From Brasenia schreberi (lineage: Eukaryota; Streptophyta; Magnoliopsida; Nymphaeales; Cabombaceae), in assembly GCA_036023115.1 (NCBI GenBank), contig JAYKKT010000089.1, forward strand, positions 17,292,501 through 17,356,500: a stretch of 64,000 nt of DNA, read 5' to 3'. The notes beneath the pieces were generated by a model. It ran no database searches and was not told the origin of the DNA. It was given only the letters and a program-made list of their open reading frames with translations. Made by a program: the position numbers and the translations under genes. This document shows, in pieces, positions 29,648 to 41,482 of this stretch (position 1 is its first letter; the number at the start of each line of letters is the position of its first letter).

Positions 29648-32633
29648 TGTAGACATGAAAATTTTCACTCCCAAGCTATGAAAACTTAAAGTGAACCTTT
29701 TCATATCTACGCTTGCACGAGCGTGCCAGCTAGTTTACACAAACTAGCAAAGACTTAAACAATTTTCTGACTTTTGGCTATTGTAGGCAAGCAGACTCTT
29801 TTTGCTTAAACCTTCTTGAACCGATGCTCAAGGGTCAGTTTAAGCGCTTAGAAAACTTCAATTTGAAATAGGTTTTACTTCAAATCACGTGAACAAATAG
29901 TGCTTTGAAAGAATTTGGTTTGTTCACTTTTGATTCAATGTTTTGAAATGAACACGTCCTGAAAATAGAGTTTTCTGTTTTTCAAGCCTATTTCTAAAGT
30001 CGATTTGGATACACTATAGGTCTCCAAAAATTCTAAAAATTTTAGCAGAAGAAGCTGGTAGTGTGGAGAACCTTTTACCTTTTACAGATCTCAATTTGAA
30101 GACATATTGAATTAAAATTAAATGTTTGAATAGACCTAACTCACTGAACCAGAATTACTCTGTCCCAGAAATATAGTCTCAAAGATGAGCCTGTATCTCT
30201 GTGATCTGAATTCCGAATTTAATTATTTTGGTGTTGTTGGAAAGATATGTATGTTGGCTTTCTAATGCACTAAAAATCACGTGAATTGGGTTCCTATGGA
30301 CAGAGATATGAGACTTTTACCCAACCTCTATTTCAGGAAATCCGACTGTGCAACAACTGTTCTGAAAGTGCTTCGGTCTTTTCCCAGTTTTATCATGGGG
30401 TTGGATGTCTCTAAAATTCTTGCAAATTTTATTTAAGTGTCCTAATGTGTGTGGAATATGTGTGCCAAGTTTCAATCTAATCGGAGCAAGCATCAAGAAA
30501 TTAAAATTATAGGAAGAAGCATATGCGGAGATGCTAGAAATCCTGTTTTCGGTTTTTAGGAATGTAATGATGCAAACTCACCTGAGTTTAAATTGCACCC
30601 ACTCTACATCACGAATTAAAACTCACGCAAATTGAAATTGCAGCCACTCTACGTCCCGAGTTAAAACTCACGCGAATTAAGATGTATATATTAGCTTAAG
30701 CATAGAGGGGATTAGAAGTATAGAATATATTGGGGAAGAAGAACAAACATATAGAGTGTGTGTGGGTGTAATGGTGATCATCCATCAACCAAAATGCAAA
30801 GTAATTAAATCTAATCACTATTACAGCATGAGGGGAGGCTAAGCTCCATTATTACAACCCTAATTCAATGAAATTTAGAGGAAGAAGATTGAATTGAAAT
30901 TAGATTTGAAGTGTACTTACACTGATTTACAATGGACCGGGGATTCAAGAATGAATCCGGCCCTTGAAGCTTCTTCTTCTTCTTTCTTTCTCTCCCACAC
31001 TCTCACCTATCTAGCACTCACCTTTTCTTCACCCACATTTGGACATCCTTCCTTGGCTGGAATGGCCTTTCCCTAGCTAACACACAGCCCACAATTTCCC
31101 CCCAAAGTGTAGACTCTCTCCAAGACTTCCAAGTTATGGAACCCGCCCCCCTCTTGGCCCTTTTTATAGGCCAAGGGGGGCTGGTTCTAGCCCCTTCCAT
31201 GGGGCGGGCTGGACCTTGGTTTCTTGTAGGATCTTGATCCAATGTTCAACTCCCCTTGTGGTCCCTCTTAAGTCCACCTAAGCCAACCCATGTGGGCTGG
31301 GCATAGGTGCAACCATTTTGACTTGATTTTGGCCTAGGGTCACATGGCCGGCCTTTACAACTTGGCTAGATCTTGATGCAACCAGTCGTGCCCTATCTAA
31401 TTCAATTACATCTTGTATTGTTTCTTGATTCATACAACTCTATCTTTGTAGTTGACTTCATATATGCAGGCATATGTCTTTGACTTTCTTTTTGATTCGG
31501 TCTTAAATCCACCCTTGACTCGTTCTTGGGTTTGTCTTCTTGAAGCTTGGATCGCTTCAGCCTTACTTTGTGTTTACTGAACTTGTTTGATTGAACATCA
31601 TATTCCTTGGTGCAATTAGGCTTCATGCAGCCATGCGGGGCTTAAGCTTCAACGACCATGTCTTGAGCTGGAGTTGATGTGTGCTTCATCACGGCTAGGA
31701 CTTGAATTGCCTTGTTCCAAGTCGAGGGTGTTTGTTTTGACCCTTACTTCATTTGTTTCTTGCCTTCGGCTTGAATTCATTCTATCATGGAATTTGGACT
31801 TGATTTATTTGATCCGGTCTTGATTTGAATCTGAACCTGTGCCAGGGTCTTTGTACGCTTCGAAACTCAGGGGCTATTTCAACTCCAATTTAAAACCTTT
31901 AAAGTATTTCCTAAATGTTTAAACTTTAAAATTTGGGTTTTTTTTGAATTTATAGATTCATAAAGGTTTTAAATTGGTTTTTGGAAATTCAGGAGTTTTT
32001 GGAAACACTTGAAAATTTTTGAGTGTTTGCACTCGGTCAAGGTTTTGTCAAGCAAACCATGATGTTTCAATGTTGCCAAAGGGGCCCTTGGTCATGGTTT
32101 GGTCAAGGTGATTTGGTCCAACTCAAGCTAAGGTGATATGGTCAAGTACGTTAGGGTGGGTTTGATCAAGAGGTCGGGTGGATTTATTGAGGCTAGTGAG
32201 TCCAAACGACCAAGGTGTATTCTCTAGCCTTGATGTGACCTTTGATGCAAGAGACCCTGCTGGTCATGCTCGATCTTGGTTATGGCTTGGCTTAGCCAAC
32301 TTGGGCTAGACGGATGCTTGCTTCCGCTTCGAGATTTTGACTTGGCCTTTGTCCGTTCCTTGCTTCAATCTTCTTTGAGGTCAGGCCCTAAGTCTTCGGC
32401 ATTGCTTTCACTCCTTGGTTCTTGATCTGTGTTGCATTTCCTCAACCCTATCCTTTTCAAATCTTGATTTCAAACCTTAAAATCCTTTGAATTTCCAAAC
32501 ATCTAAAATCCCTTTTTGATTTTATGAAAATTTACAAGTTGTATTGAAAATTGGGACTTTGAAAACAAGCTTATTGTTTTGAAAATTCCGAAGCAGGCTG
32601 GGCTAAATTTCAAAAATATTTTGGGTGCTTACA
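29648..32633 (-). repeat. Solo LTR E, distinct subfamily
   Basis: 2986 bp, ends TGTAGACATG and GGGTGCTTACA. No PBS precedes it and no PPT follows it, so it is solo. Flanks (CTCAG before, ATGAT at 32634-32638) do not match as a target duplication. The 34-nt hairpin at 29808-29841 has the alternative pairs AAAC/GTTT and CTTGA/TCAAG; the near-terminal hairpin (29729-29748) has arms GCTAGTTT/AAACTAGC. It has a TATA-like CCTATAAAAAG (sense) near 31160-31170. Confidence 0.8.
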
Positions 32634-34408
32634 ATGATCATGTAGTTGTATTAGATTTGTGCACTTCTAGATCTACCAAAATAACTTGAATTTAAAAGCA
32701 ATTCATGCTTGTTAGGACCTATCTTATACATGAGCACAAAAATGATACAATCGGAATATAATTCAAGGGCATGAACTATCAACTATGTTTTCGGTCCTAT
32801 ATAGTTGCATCAATATGCTGCTTTTAAACCCTTCAAATTCAACTCTAGATAGTTTATTTGATGATGAATGCTTATTTTTAGGGAAAGTACAATGACTCAT
32901 ATCCTTTTTGGAATTAGGTAGACTAAAACTTTTACCACTACTTTTAACTATGACATTTATCAAACTTTAATCTACATAATTACTTATACATACTTATATG
33001 CTTTGATACCAAATTTTACAACCTTCCAAGAAGTGTTCTTTAAGTTGCAATACTAAGCACTTAGAGTGATCTTTGAACACCCAAGTGATTAGATGATTCA
33101 ATTGCATTTCTTTAGAAATCTTAAAGCAATAGCCTTTATGCAAAGCAACTAAGGAACAAAGAGGTAAGAGCCAAGAAAGGAATTTTCATTTCAAATTTTT
33201 GCATGCCTTCAATAAAAGAAGACATTCTCTTTGACTACACAAAATGAGGGAAGGACAATTTAACAAAAATCTTACTTAATATCAAATTTGATCTATGAGA
33301 ATTTTTTTAAGTAATAGGATTGCACCATTGAATTCTCCAAAAAACTTCATGGATTCAAAAGTGTATTGATTATCATCCTTTAAGTCAAAGAATCTGCATT
33401 GCGAATTCTCACCTTTTAAGACAAACAACTATCATTTTTGATTCTAACCTTTTAATATATTTTTATGAAAATTTTGTTAGCTACACTTAGGTTAAGAAGC
33501 TCTTTTAATGAAAATGTCATTGAACTTGAATTTATCTATGCTTTGCTCCACATTTAATCCAAAGCCTTTTACCATACCATAACAACTTACAACTATTATA
33601 GCATCATCAAGGCTAACTACCTAAACATATAGATAATTTGCAAACCTTAGCTTGGGCAAAATTATGGAGAAGTATTTTAAACCTTGTACACTCAAAGGTC
33701 TCTATATTGAGCTTTAAATTTTTTGAAATTTTAAGTGTTTTCATTGAGTTTTCTATAGACACTTATATGAGTTTTCTATAGACACTTATATACATGCCAA
33801 ATATTTTCCTTCTTTATGTAGGACTTGGTAATGACTTATTGCCCAGAATAAGAAACATGACTAAAATAGAATTGTTAAACCATATATAAATGTAATGTTG
33901 TGTAAGCAATTTAATAAGAAAAAAGATAGAACAAGTCCAAGTAATCATATAGAAGGGAGATTTAGAGGAGAGATAGAGCAAGCAGGTATTGGCAAAAGCA
34001 ATGACAATGTGACAAAAATTTTGCAAAAATAGTTGGAAAAAAAGAGACAATATAAGATCTTGAAGAGAGTGGTTGACGAAAAATTGAGATATACAAACAA
34101 GCCTTCATTTTCATAAGAAGAAACAACAAGGACAAAAAGAAGAATATGTATTGAATCTCGAAGCTGAATCCTCTCCTCTCATTTTAAACATGAGTGAGTG
34201 TATGTATATATTTTGGGTAGCCCATGCCTTCATTCAGATATAGGAATTTTAATTATCAGGAGAGAAGGTCAGAAATTACTTCAAAGAAATCCCTTAAAGA
34301 TGAAAATATTGTGCATTTTCTTTTCACTTATCATCACTTATAAAATGACACATTTGTGGCACTACTACCATTTAGTAATCATGTATTTTGGGTTGATTAA
34401 AACGTACA
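32634..34408. other. AT-rich region without an assigned feature
   Basis: About 1.8 kb with a composition unlike the flanking LTRs. Short ORFs (for example minus-strand 32763-32963 and 33814-34050) have no family signature I recognise. A perfect tandem duplication of a 23-mer (GAGTTTTCTATAGACACTTATAT with its last bases) lies at 33746-33791. A minus-strand TGGTATCAAAGC at 33000-33011 resembles the Copia initiator-Met PBS but lacks an adjacent LTR end. It may be an old decayed element or original host DNA. Confidence 0.4.
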
Positions 34409-35221
34409 TGTAAACACCCAATTTGTTTTTCAAAATAAAAAATTTTCATCTTTAGAAAATTTGCTTTTTTTTGTAACTTTGGGTCTTTTAACGGTTTTTC
34501 AAATAAAAACACCTTAAACGAACTTATTTTTGCATCAAAATTTTTTAGCAACCCAAAATAATGGTATATTACATCACCCTAAAAAAAATCATATTTGGAC
34601 AAAATTATATAAAAATGACTATTTTACCCTCAAGGCCAAATTAGCCGGATTTTGCTTTTTCAAATGACTGCCTTTAAAGAAAGTATAATTTCAAATAATT
34701 CTTTTTATATAAATAAATGAAAATGAAGCATTGGGAATCAAACCAAAAATTATTTGCAAATTTATACATTTACAAAATTCCAAAACCCTTGAAATTCAAA
34801 TTAATCCAAACCATACCTTAGAAAGTTGTCCGGTTGAGAATAGTCTCATTCTGAGACCTGATACCCAAGGGTTAAAGTGGTTTGATACCCTACACCCGTT
34901 AAAGTGGTTCAATACCCTGCACCCGTTGAAGTGGTTCAATATCTTACACCCATTTAAAGTGGTTAAATGGTCAAGGTGGTTAAAGACTGACTCACAAAGC
35001 GAAAGTAGGTCACCCTTGCAAACAAAAACTGGAAATGAAACCTAGTACTTTCTAAAAATAATATTTGATTTCATTAAATTTGATGTTTTCAAATACAAAA
35101 TTGTTTTTATAAAGTGTTTGAAACCATACTTGCCATATATGAAACTCAGACTAGAAGAAGGCAAATTCCCCAGAAAGAGGAGATTTTATGATCCAAAATT
35201 GCAATGACCGAGCACCTGCCA
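34409..35221 (+). repeat. Plus-strand LTR L, different family
   Basis: Begins TGTAAACACCCAATTTG and ends CTGCCA four bases before a PBS-like TGGCACTGGTGGAC (35226-35239). About 813 bp, much shorter than the other LTRs, and without their hairpins or GAGCGAAGGCTC repeats. It includes three units of about 30 bp with the core AAGTGGTTCAATACCCT (about 34870-34975). The internal region is cut off at 35248 by LTR F. Confidence 0.6.
34870..34975 (+). repeat. Tandem repeat in LTR L
   Basis: Three imperfect units of 28-31 bp built on AAAGTGGTTCAATACCCTAC followed by ACCCGTT. Confidence 0.8.
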
Positions 35222-35225
35222 ATTT

Positions 35226-35239
35226 TGGCACTGGTGGAC
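35226..35239 (+). promoter_or_regulatory. Possible primer binding site of element L
   Basis: TGGCACTGGTGGAC resembles the shared PBS with three bases missing from the middle and lies four bases after the inferred LTR end. The match is short and the call tentative. Confidence 0.4.
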
Positions 35240-35247
35240 AAGATAAT

Positions 35248-36350
35248 TGTAGATATGAAATTTTCACTCCAAGCCTATGTAGAGACTTGAAGCAATCCTT
35301 TCAATTCTACTTCGTGCGCGAGCGTGCCAGCTAGCTTCTAAAAACTAGCAAAAGTATGAATTTGACTTGGTGATTGTGGCTAAGTGAGCTCTTTTCACTC
35401 TAGGCCTTCTTGAACCGATGCTCAAGGGTTAGCCTAAGCGCTTAAGGATTCCAAATAAGCTAGTGATGTTTCAAATTCACGTGAAAACAAAGTGTTGAAA
35501 ATGATAAACTAGTGCACTTGGTTTTAAAGTTCAAAATTCACAAGTTCTGAAAAACAGAAAATTCTGTTTTCAAGACTTGTTTTCTGAATTATTTTAAGTG
35601 CCTTAGAGACCTCCAAAATTCACCAAAAATTTATAGGACAAAGCTTGAAATGTGCAGAGTCTAGGATACCTTTTGATTTTGAATTCAGGATTAGGATGTT
35701 ACAAAATTAATTTAGTAAAGTACCTCTGCTCAGACACCCAGAACTGTTCGACACCCGGAACTGTTCTATCACAGAAATATAGAGTCCTAAAGATGGGCCT
35801 GTATCTCGGTGCTTAGAGTTTCAAATTTAGTGTACTTGGTCTTTTTGGAAAGCTATGGATGTCAGATTTCCAATGAACTAAGAATCACCAATTTTGGACT
35901 CCTACAGATAGAGTTATGGGACGAATACATAGGCCCTATTACAAGAAAACAGAGTTGATAGACAGTTTTCAAAAATTTCCCTAATCTTGCATAGTTTTAA
36001 TTATGTGGTTGCATGACCCTAAAATTCTTAAAAAATTTATTATGAGTGGGCTTGTGTGTAGATATAGTGTGCAAAATTTCAGAGGGATTAGAGCAGAGAT
36101 TCAACAATAAAAAATCAAACAATCAATGTATGCAGTGATGCTGAAAATCAGATTTCAGGTTTTTAGAACATACGTAATGCAAAAATCACATGAATTAGAG
36201 TGCAATAACACAACATCTCGAATTAAATTACTGAAGGGAAATGAATTAAAATATATCTAATAGCTTAAGCATAGAGGGGATTAGAGGATATATAGTGTTT
36301 ATAGCATATAAAGAGTAGAATCAAGAACACAAACACATAAAGTGCATAAG
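35248..36350 (-). repeat. LTR fragment F, cut by element G
   Basis: Starts with an intact end TGTAGATATG and resembles LTR E. The 34-nt hairpin (35402-35435) has a third pairing form, AGGC/GCCT outside and CTTGA/TCAAG inside. The fragment stops at 36350 where the LTR of G begins; its other half is not seen in the window. Confidence 0.75.
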
Positions 36351-39274
36351 TGTAAGCATGAAAATTTCCACTCCTGGTTTTTGAGACCAGAAATGAACCT
36401 TTTCGCACCTAAGTCATTTTTGCGAGCGTGCCAGCTAGCTTACTCAAGCTAGCGAAGGTTTTTGAAATATTCTAACTTTCTGGCGATTGTGAGAAAGTGG
36501 GATCTTTTCGCTTAAACCTTCTTGAACCGATGCTCAAGGGTCGGTTTAAACGCTTAGAAACTTCGATTTTACAAAATTTTGAAATATCTGTGTTTTATGA
36601 ATTCGATGTATGCCTTGTTTACAAATTTTATTACAACTTTTGGATGACCCTAAGTCTTTGGAGTTTTAGCTATTAGGCCTGATATGTGTGTGATTATGGC
36701 ATATTTTCAACATGGTTTGCGCGAGGGTTTGGGGCTTCTTTGAAAGCGAGTGAATGCAAGGATGCAAAATCTTTTCAGGTTTTGAAAGTGATGATGTGAG
36801 CTAGGCTCGAATTGAAAGGACAACTCACACAACTTTCACTAATGTAAATACCCAAAATTGAAGTGCAACTCATGCAGCTTTCACCAATGTAAATACCCGA
36901 AATATAAGGCAACTCATGTGACTTGAATGTAAATCCACACAAAGGGAAATGCAACTTGACTTGAAGTAAACTCACACGACTTGAAAATATATAAATATGT
37001 TGTATCCTAAGAGCAAAAAGGCTCAATGTGTGTAAGTGTAAAGAGTGGAAAGGCTTGAGTGCTTGTGTGTGTTTCTCGTGTGAAATTGAAATGACAACTC
37101 ACACAACTTAAAGTAAATCCACCCGAAATTAAATTGCAACTCACACAGCTTTCACTAAAGTAAATACCGAAATTGAAGAATATACATTTAGCTTAAGAGC
37201 GGAAAGGCTCAATGTGTGTGAGTGTGAAGAGCGGAAAGGCTCGAGTGGGCGTGGGTGTCTTTGTATGAAATTGAAATTGCAACTCACACGACTTGAATGT
37301 AAATCCACCCGAAACTAAATTGCAACTAACACAACCTTCACTAAAGTAAATACCCAAATTAAAGTATATACGTTTAGCTTAAGAGCGGAAAGGCTCAATG
37401 TGTGTGTAATCGTGTGCAATATAAGAGCGGAAAGGCTCAAGTGCACGTGGTTGTCCTTTGTGTGCAGTTAAGAGTGAGAAGGCTCAAGTGCACGTGTGTG
37501 GTTGTGTATCATACACAAATATTACATTTTGGGGGGAGACTTCGCTCCATTATTACAACCCCATTCCGAATTGAATTTACTTTAAACGAGTAATGTAAAA
37601 CTGAATGTAAATAACACTTACAAGTGGTCGGTTTTGCCTCTCGAGTCGCTTGGGTCCGTCCTTCTTGGCAGCCATGAGGTAAGTCCCTTTAGGTGGGTTA
37701 CGACGTGAGGCTTGGGTGTGGATTCACTTGGGTGTAGCCAAATGGGTTTGGGCTTAGTCTTGGCTGGGTTCGGCCAAGGTGTCTAGGTGTAGGATATGGT
37801 GGGTATGGTCCTAGCTAGGTCTAGGCTTTGGTTTAGGAAAATGGGAAGGAGCTAGGCCAACCAAAGGCACGTCGGTTGGGTGGGTTGTCAAGCTTGGCGC
37901 ACGGCCAACAAGTCTTGGCCGAGTGCTAGGTTCACTCGACTGCTTTAGGGTGTGGGACTTAGGTGCGGCGAGGGTGCGGCTGGGGCGCAGCAAGGAGCAC
38001 AACAAGGGTGCGGCTGGGGCACAACAGGGGCGCGACAAGGTATGCAGGCAGGGGTGAGGCGCGACCAGGGCACTGCTGAGGCAGGCCGGGGTGCGACTGG
38101 TTGGGTTGGCTGGGGTTAAGTCGGTGGAGTCAGTTTGGAGTCGGTTTGGCGTCGGTTTGGGGCTAGGTAGTAGGGTCGGTTGGTAGGGCTAGTTTGGGGT
38201 TTTGGTGAGGTCGGTTTAGGTTGGTTGGGCTTAGGTGGGTCGGTTATGGCTAGGTTAGGGTGGAGTTTAGTGGAGTCGGTTGGGGCAAGTGGGCTAGGTC
38301 TAATGGTAGATGGGTTAGGTCGGTGAGGCGAAGTAGGCTAAGTCTAGGCTAGGTTTGGGTTAGGTTTAGTGGCTAGGTTAGGGTTAGGTTTAGGGACCTA
38401 CCTCTTGGAGCTGAGTCCACCTTGTGCAGCCCATGTCCACGCCATTTGCAGCCGTGTTGTTGCAGCTCCAAGCTAGGTCTTGATCAACAAGGCTTGAACC
38501 CACCTCACCCTTGGTTGAGCCCACGTGGCTATAGCCCACCAATGTTGACTTTTGCACCCACTCACTCTCTCTTTTCCCAATGCTCCCAAGCAAGTTCACA
38601 TGTACTTTTTCACCCCCCCTTTGTCTTATTTATAGGCCAAGGAGTGGGTCTTGGGTTTGGATCTTGGATTTGGGTTTTGAGATTCAAATCTGATCAAAAC
38701 ACTATTTGGGTTTGGATCTAGATATTTATGTTCAGATCCAATCCAAAATCTTCTTTCTTCAGTCCTTCTTGGTGTTTTGAGACGGGCGGTTCTGCACGGG
38801 CCCCGGCTTCCTCAGTGCTCCATTTTGGGCTGGGTTTTTCCCAGCCTTCTTGTCCAACCATCTTCTCACCTTCCGAACTTCTTTTTGTATGATCCTTGAT
38901 TTTTCAAGCTTGGGGTTGGATTTCTGACAGTTTCATCAATGCTTTGGCTTTGTATTTCACATTTTGGGGCTGAAGTCTGCTTCTGTCTGGATGCTTCTTT
39001 TGCTTTTCGACCCTGTTTTCATCCAGCTGGGCTGAACCTTGGCTTTTGACCTGTTTTTGGAGCTGCTTTTCGATCAGGCTTCACCTGCTTGATTTAGCTG
39101 CTTAACAAAATTTGGGTTTTGGCTCGGGTTTAATAACCTTTATTTTAAAGGATTTTGAGACAAAAGTTTAAAATTTTGCAACTCTGGGGTTTTGAAAGTT
39201 CAAAATTGGTTTGAAAATGGATTTTGAAAACCAGGTGTTTGTTTTGAAAATAATCTTATTTTGGGTTGTTTACA
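36351..39274 (-). repeat. 3' LTR of element G
   Basis: 2924 bp, ends TGTAAGCATG and GGTTGTTTACA, followed by a PPT, so it is the 3' LTR of a minus-strand element. The 34-nt hairpin (36514-36547) pairs AAAC/GTTT and CTTGA/TCAAG. It has repeats of AAGAGCGGAAAGGCTC (about 37015-37470) separated by CAACTCACAC-ACTT motifs, and a TATA-like CTATAAATAA (sense) near 38630. Confidence 0.85.
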
Positions 39275-39289
39275 GATGCCCCTCTTTGG
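39275..39289 (-). promoter_or_regulatory. Polypurine tract of element G
   Basis: Sense CCAAAGAGGGGCATC abuts the 3' LTR start, identical to A, B and H. Confidence 0.85.
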
Positions 39290-40429
39290 CATTATCCAAA
39301 TTTATTTGGATAATGGCAAAGAAGACAACACCCCTTTTTGCTTTTTCCTTGGATTCGTCCTTGAGAATATGGATCGTCCTAGTTTTCTAAGAAAAACTTT
39401 TTCCTTATGCCCGGTAAGAGGTGATTTTCGCCAAAGGGGACTTCCCCTAATGTGGTTCTAGTCCTAATTGGGATCATGTACTTGACGACTGTGCATGCAC
39501 GTATGAGTGGATGACAAGGATGATATGCTAGAAAAGATGGTTTTCTAGAGACCTGAATTATTTAATGATCGAGCTTGGGAGGCTTATGAAGACCGGCTGC
39601 ACCAAGTGAGCTGGTCTTATGTTGCTCGATGTTCGGGGTTTTTCTCAATTTGATTTTGAGAGAGGGAAACCCCTTTTAGCTTCAATCACAAGGATTTTCC
39701 GCTTCTTGCATTTCCCTTTACTTGAGTTTTAACACTCGCTACTCTAGCGGAGGTTTTATAAGGAAATCAGGGAGCATTTCAAAATTTCTACGCCTTACTC
39801 AACAACGTCTAATTCTCAAACAAAATGAGATTCAAGTAAGCAGATCCTATTTTTACTTTAGGACTCCTTGAAATGAATCTTTCTTCACTTGGGATAAATC
39901 GTAGGGATGGGAGAAAGAGTTACCACGGTCCCTTCTGAAGCGTCCCGTGGTTTGAGGCAAAGAGGCGGAAAATTTTGCTCTTTTTGAGCATTTTGGCAAT
40001 TTTTTTCTTTTTCTTTCATAGAGGGTCTCCCTTTGGGAGGATTTTCTTTTTGTTTCCCTCTTTTCTTTTTCAATCGAAGAACGATTTTTCTTTGCAATTC
40101 TGCTTTCCTTTGGAAAGAGACTTTTTTGGAGGGATTTCCTTTTTTTGCTTTTTGCCAAATTTTCCTTTTTGGGGAAGAGAAAAGAAGAGGGGAAAGACTT
40201 ATCCCAATGATTTACTTGATTCATCCCAGATCAACCTATTTTGAAATAGCATGTGCTACTTGCAAGTATTTTGCTATATTGAACAAGGCCTTCCTTTGTA
40301 AGATGAAGATTTTTGAAATGTAACCCATCGATTTTTGAAAACTTCGCTTTTTCACAAGCATCGATTCCCTCATTCAGGATCACACGATCCACTTTGATCA
40401 TCATTCATGAAGTTTCAAAGGAGATTCCC
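39290..40429 (-). other. 3' noncoding internal region of element G
   Basis: No credible ORF. It aligns by eye with B 14271-15387 and contains the invariant 30-nt hairpin at 39922-39951 and the GAGGGTCTCCCTTTGGGAG block near 40020. Confidence 0.7.
39922..39951 (-). other. Invariant 30-nt hairpin, element G copy
   Basis: Arms ACCACGG/CCGTGGT with the same 16-nt loop as in A, B and H; the base before it is T-T rather than A-T, showing that the flanks vary. Confidence 0.7.
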
Positions 40430-41034
40430 TCAAAACATTTTCACAAGGGTATTCAGCTTAGACCCTACACATGGTATTTTTTCAAATACCTTAACATCGA
40501 TTAACCAATATGCATTGTTCGTGGTGGTTCCACGTACAACATAAGGACCATCCCACTTGGGCCGCCACTTTCCAAGTGGATGTGGGCCACGATGGTGGAT
40601 GATTTTCAATACAAGGTCTCCCACTTTGAAGTGGCGAGGCTTAATATGCTTTTTATAATGTCGGGCTATCCTTTGCCGGTATGCATGTTCATGATCCATA
40701 GCAAGGAGCCTTCTTTCATCTAACAAATCAAGCTCAGCCATTCTAGCATGCTGAAAAGTCTCTAGGGGGAGATCGAGTGCAAGTGATGTATGGAATGAAT
40801 GCAATTTGGTATGAATGGGGAGAATGGCATTTGTGCCATAGACCAACTCGAATGGCGTGGCATTTGTGGGAGTTCGGATGGAAGTCCTATAAGCCCATAA
40901 GGCTTCATCAAGCTTCTCATGCCATATCCTACCCTTCTCTAAGGTTTTCTCAATGATACTTATGAGAGTCTTGTTGGTGGCTTCGGCTTGGCCGTTGCCT
41001 TGAGGGTAGTAGGGCGATGAGAAGTGATGAGTTA
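40430..41034 (-). pseudogene. pol: Integrase C-terminal remnant of element G
   Basis: Translates to the last third of integrase: THHFSSPYYPQGNGQAEATN (containing the catalytic Glu of the DD35E triad), the LWAYRTSIRTPTNATPFELV stretch and the GPY motif (WDGPYVVRG). It matches pol of B from about residue 1030 on, but the extreme C-terminus after WLIDV differs and runs to a different stop. The N-terminal side is lost at about 41034, where inverted LTR sequence begins. The open frame continues into that LTR for about 130 codons, making a chimeric 329-codon ORF of no obvious function. Confidence 0.9.
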
Positions 41035-41482
41035 CGAGGTAGGACGCATATTGCATCAAAGCAAGCCCCGCTCGAATTTGCCCACGTAATGGAGTGTTCA
41101 TAACACACAAACTAGGTGGCCCGAAGAGGGATAAAAGAAAAGACTTAGGCACGTGCAAATCCACGTGATCTAAAATATGCAATCGCATTTTAAAGACCCG
41201 AAATAGACACCTCGAACCACTTCGTAGATTTTCTCTCCAAAAAACTCGATTTTTGCAAAGCGTACAGACTGACCCTTGCGCATCGGTGCAAGAAGGTCTG
41301 CGACGACAAGAGCTTACTTGCTCACAGTCGCCACGTTTAGAAGTCAGTGTTAAAAATATCTTCGCTAGCTTAAGTAAGCTAGCTGGCACGCCCTGTTTGC
41401 ATACATAGGCCTTAGACACACGAGAAGATCCACTCCAAGCCCCGAAAGAGGCAAAGAGGCGAGGATTTTCGCGCGTCTACAG
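41034..41482 (+). repeat. Inverted LTR end segment (B-type)
   Basis: Reverse complement of the first 450 bp of the B-type LTR (compare 1281-1730), ending CGCGCGTCTACA at 41482. It contains the 34-nt hairpin (41266-41299) in opposite orientation. It faces the rest of the same LTR type, which runs the other way from 41483. Confidence 0.85.

Noticed and set aside
33000..33011. Minus-strand TGGTATCAAAGC, close to the Copia initiator-Met tRNA PBS TGGTATCAGAGC.
   Set aside because: No CA-ending LTR lies directly beside it and no Copia gag or pol is visible; a one-mismatch 12-mer is weak evidence.
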